Source of the DNA: Oscillospiraceae bacterium
GTDB lineage: Bacteria; Bacillota; Clostridia; UBA1381
Reading direction: 5' to 3'
NCBI GenBank assembly: GCA_015068545.1
Contig: SVKH01000104.1
Location: forward strand, 1-5,375
DNA length: 5,375 bases
Shown in pieces: positions 4,800 through 5,375 of the stretch. Position numbers and translations under genes: made by a program. The notes beneath the pieces are model-generated. The model saw only the letters and a program-made list of their open reading frames with translations, made no database searches and had not been told where the DNA came from. Position 1 is the stretch's first letter. Each line of letters opens with the position of its first letter.

Positions 4800-5375
4800 A
4801 TGAAGATAACCAATCAGGATCGTGCAAAAATTCTCATAGAGGCACTTCCATATATTCAGAATTACTATAACAAAATAGTTGTTGTTAAATATGGCGGTAA
4901 TGCCATGATAAACGAAGACCTTAAAAATGCCGTAATGGGCGACATTGTTCTGCTTTCGCTCATAGGAGTAAAAGTAGTTCTTATTCACGGAGGTGGACCA
5001 GAAATCACCGGAATGCTTAGCAAAATTGGTAAAAAGACCGAATTTGTGGACGGGCTGAGAGTAACCGACAGAGAAACAGTGGACGTAGCCCAAATGGTTC
5101 TTTCCGGCAAAATTAACAAAAGCCTGGTAAACCTTATCCAAAATACTGGTGGCAAAGCAATGGGCCTTTGCGGTTGCGACGGACATATCATCGAAGCTGA
5201 ACCGCTTGACGAAAAGCTGGGATATGTAGGAAAAATCACAAATGTAAATGTACAGCCTATATTGGACGTTCTTGATAAAGGCTACATCCCTGTAATTTCC
5301 ACCATAGGATGCGACAGCGAAAACAACATATATAACATAAACGCAGATACAGCGGCCTCCAAAATAGCAGGAATG
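4800..5375 (+). CDS. argB: N-acetylglutamate kinase, arginine-sensitive type (3' end outside window)
   Basis: ArgB phosphorylates N-acetylglutamate with ATP (EC 2.7.2.8), the second step of the pathway and usually the feedback-controlled one when ArgJ recycles acetyl groups. The first 192 residues are present, of roughly 290-300 in the family; the frame is open at the window edge. Family features are KYGGNAM with catalytic Lys30 (30-36), the HGGGP loop (63-67), GLRVTD (86-90 region, Arg88) and NINADTAAS (179-187) with the Asp that organises catalysis. Residues 1-25, including AKILIEALPYIQNYYNK, match the N-terminal helix found in hexameric, arginine-inhibited kinases such as those of Thermotoga and Pseudomonas. 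The usual GLSGKDG segment reads GLCGCDG (122-128) here. AAAAAGGAG seven bases upstream fixes the ATG at 4800. argD or argF may follow, but neither is in view. Confidence 0.96.
   Translation, partial: MKITNQDRAKILIEALPYIQNYYNKIVVVKYGGNAMINEDLKNAVMGDIVLLSLIGVKVVLIHGGGPEITGMLSKIGKKTEFVDGLRVTDRETVDVAQMVLSGKINKSLVNLIQNTGGKAMGLCGCDGHIIEAEPLDEKLGYVGKITNVNVQPILDVLDKGYIPVISTIGCDSENNIYNINADTAASKIAGM

Noticed and set aside
4770..5186. 138-codon minus frame antisense to argB
   Set aside because: It is a shadow of argB, whose kinase motifs are clear.
1..5375. CRISPR array, origin, or complete insertion sequence
   Set aside because: There are no regularly spaced repeats, no transposase and no element-end inverted repeats with target duplications in the window.

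Overview
The window looks like chromosomal DNA of a low-GC, Gram-positive anaerobe, most likely a member of the Clostridia. The basis is AT-rich intergenic DNA, AGGAG-type ribosome binding sites, consensus sigma-A promoters, a TnpV-family protein of the kind carried by clostridial mobile elements, and the clustering of argC, argJ and argB. I cannot name the genus from this sequence.

Left part (1 to about 1024, minus strand): a small accessory unit. A TnpV-family protein (525-908) is followed, with a 4-base ATGA overlap, by a small exported protein of unknown function (from 528). The exported protein's reading frame breaks at a short A run near 188-191; the same protein appears to continue in the -1 frame to the left edge of the window. 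Repeats of the same short motif on both sides of the break support this.

Middle (about 980-1443, minus strand): a tRNA-Leu(UAG) gene with encoded CCA. Its promoter is nearly ideal: an UP-like A/T element, TTGACA, 17 bp and TATAAT. Its own terminator follows. Two more minus-strand hairpins with U-rich tails lie further downstream. The first two terminator tails share a 14-base direct repeat. The stretch between the tRNA and tnpV has no gene and may be the edge of an inserted segment.

Right-centre (1442-2607): a 10-helix EamA/DMT-family transporter on the minus strand, divergent from the arginine operon across a 248-bp control region. That region carries a putative transporter promoter, a good sigma-A promoter for argC and three candidate ARG boxes. 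Two boxes form a pair with the 3-bp spacing typical of ArgR operators; the third is a perfect dyad just after the predicted transcription start.

Right part (2608-5375, plus strand): argC-argJ-argB, with gaps of 18 and 17 bases and argB cut by the window end. Together they form a cyclic acetylated arginine (ornithine) pathway: ArgB phosphorylates N-acetylglutamate, ArgC reduces the acyl phosphate, and ArgJ recycles the acetyl group from N-acetylornithine to glutamate. ArgC is of the short type 2 (uncommon) form. ArgB carries the N-terminal helix typical of arginine-inhibited N-acetylglutamate kinases, so the pathway probably has both transcriptional (ArgR) and allosteric arginine control. I did not find a clearly new biological system. 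The least explained part is the tnpV-exported protein unit and its boundary with the tRNA-Leu gene.
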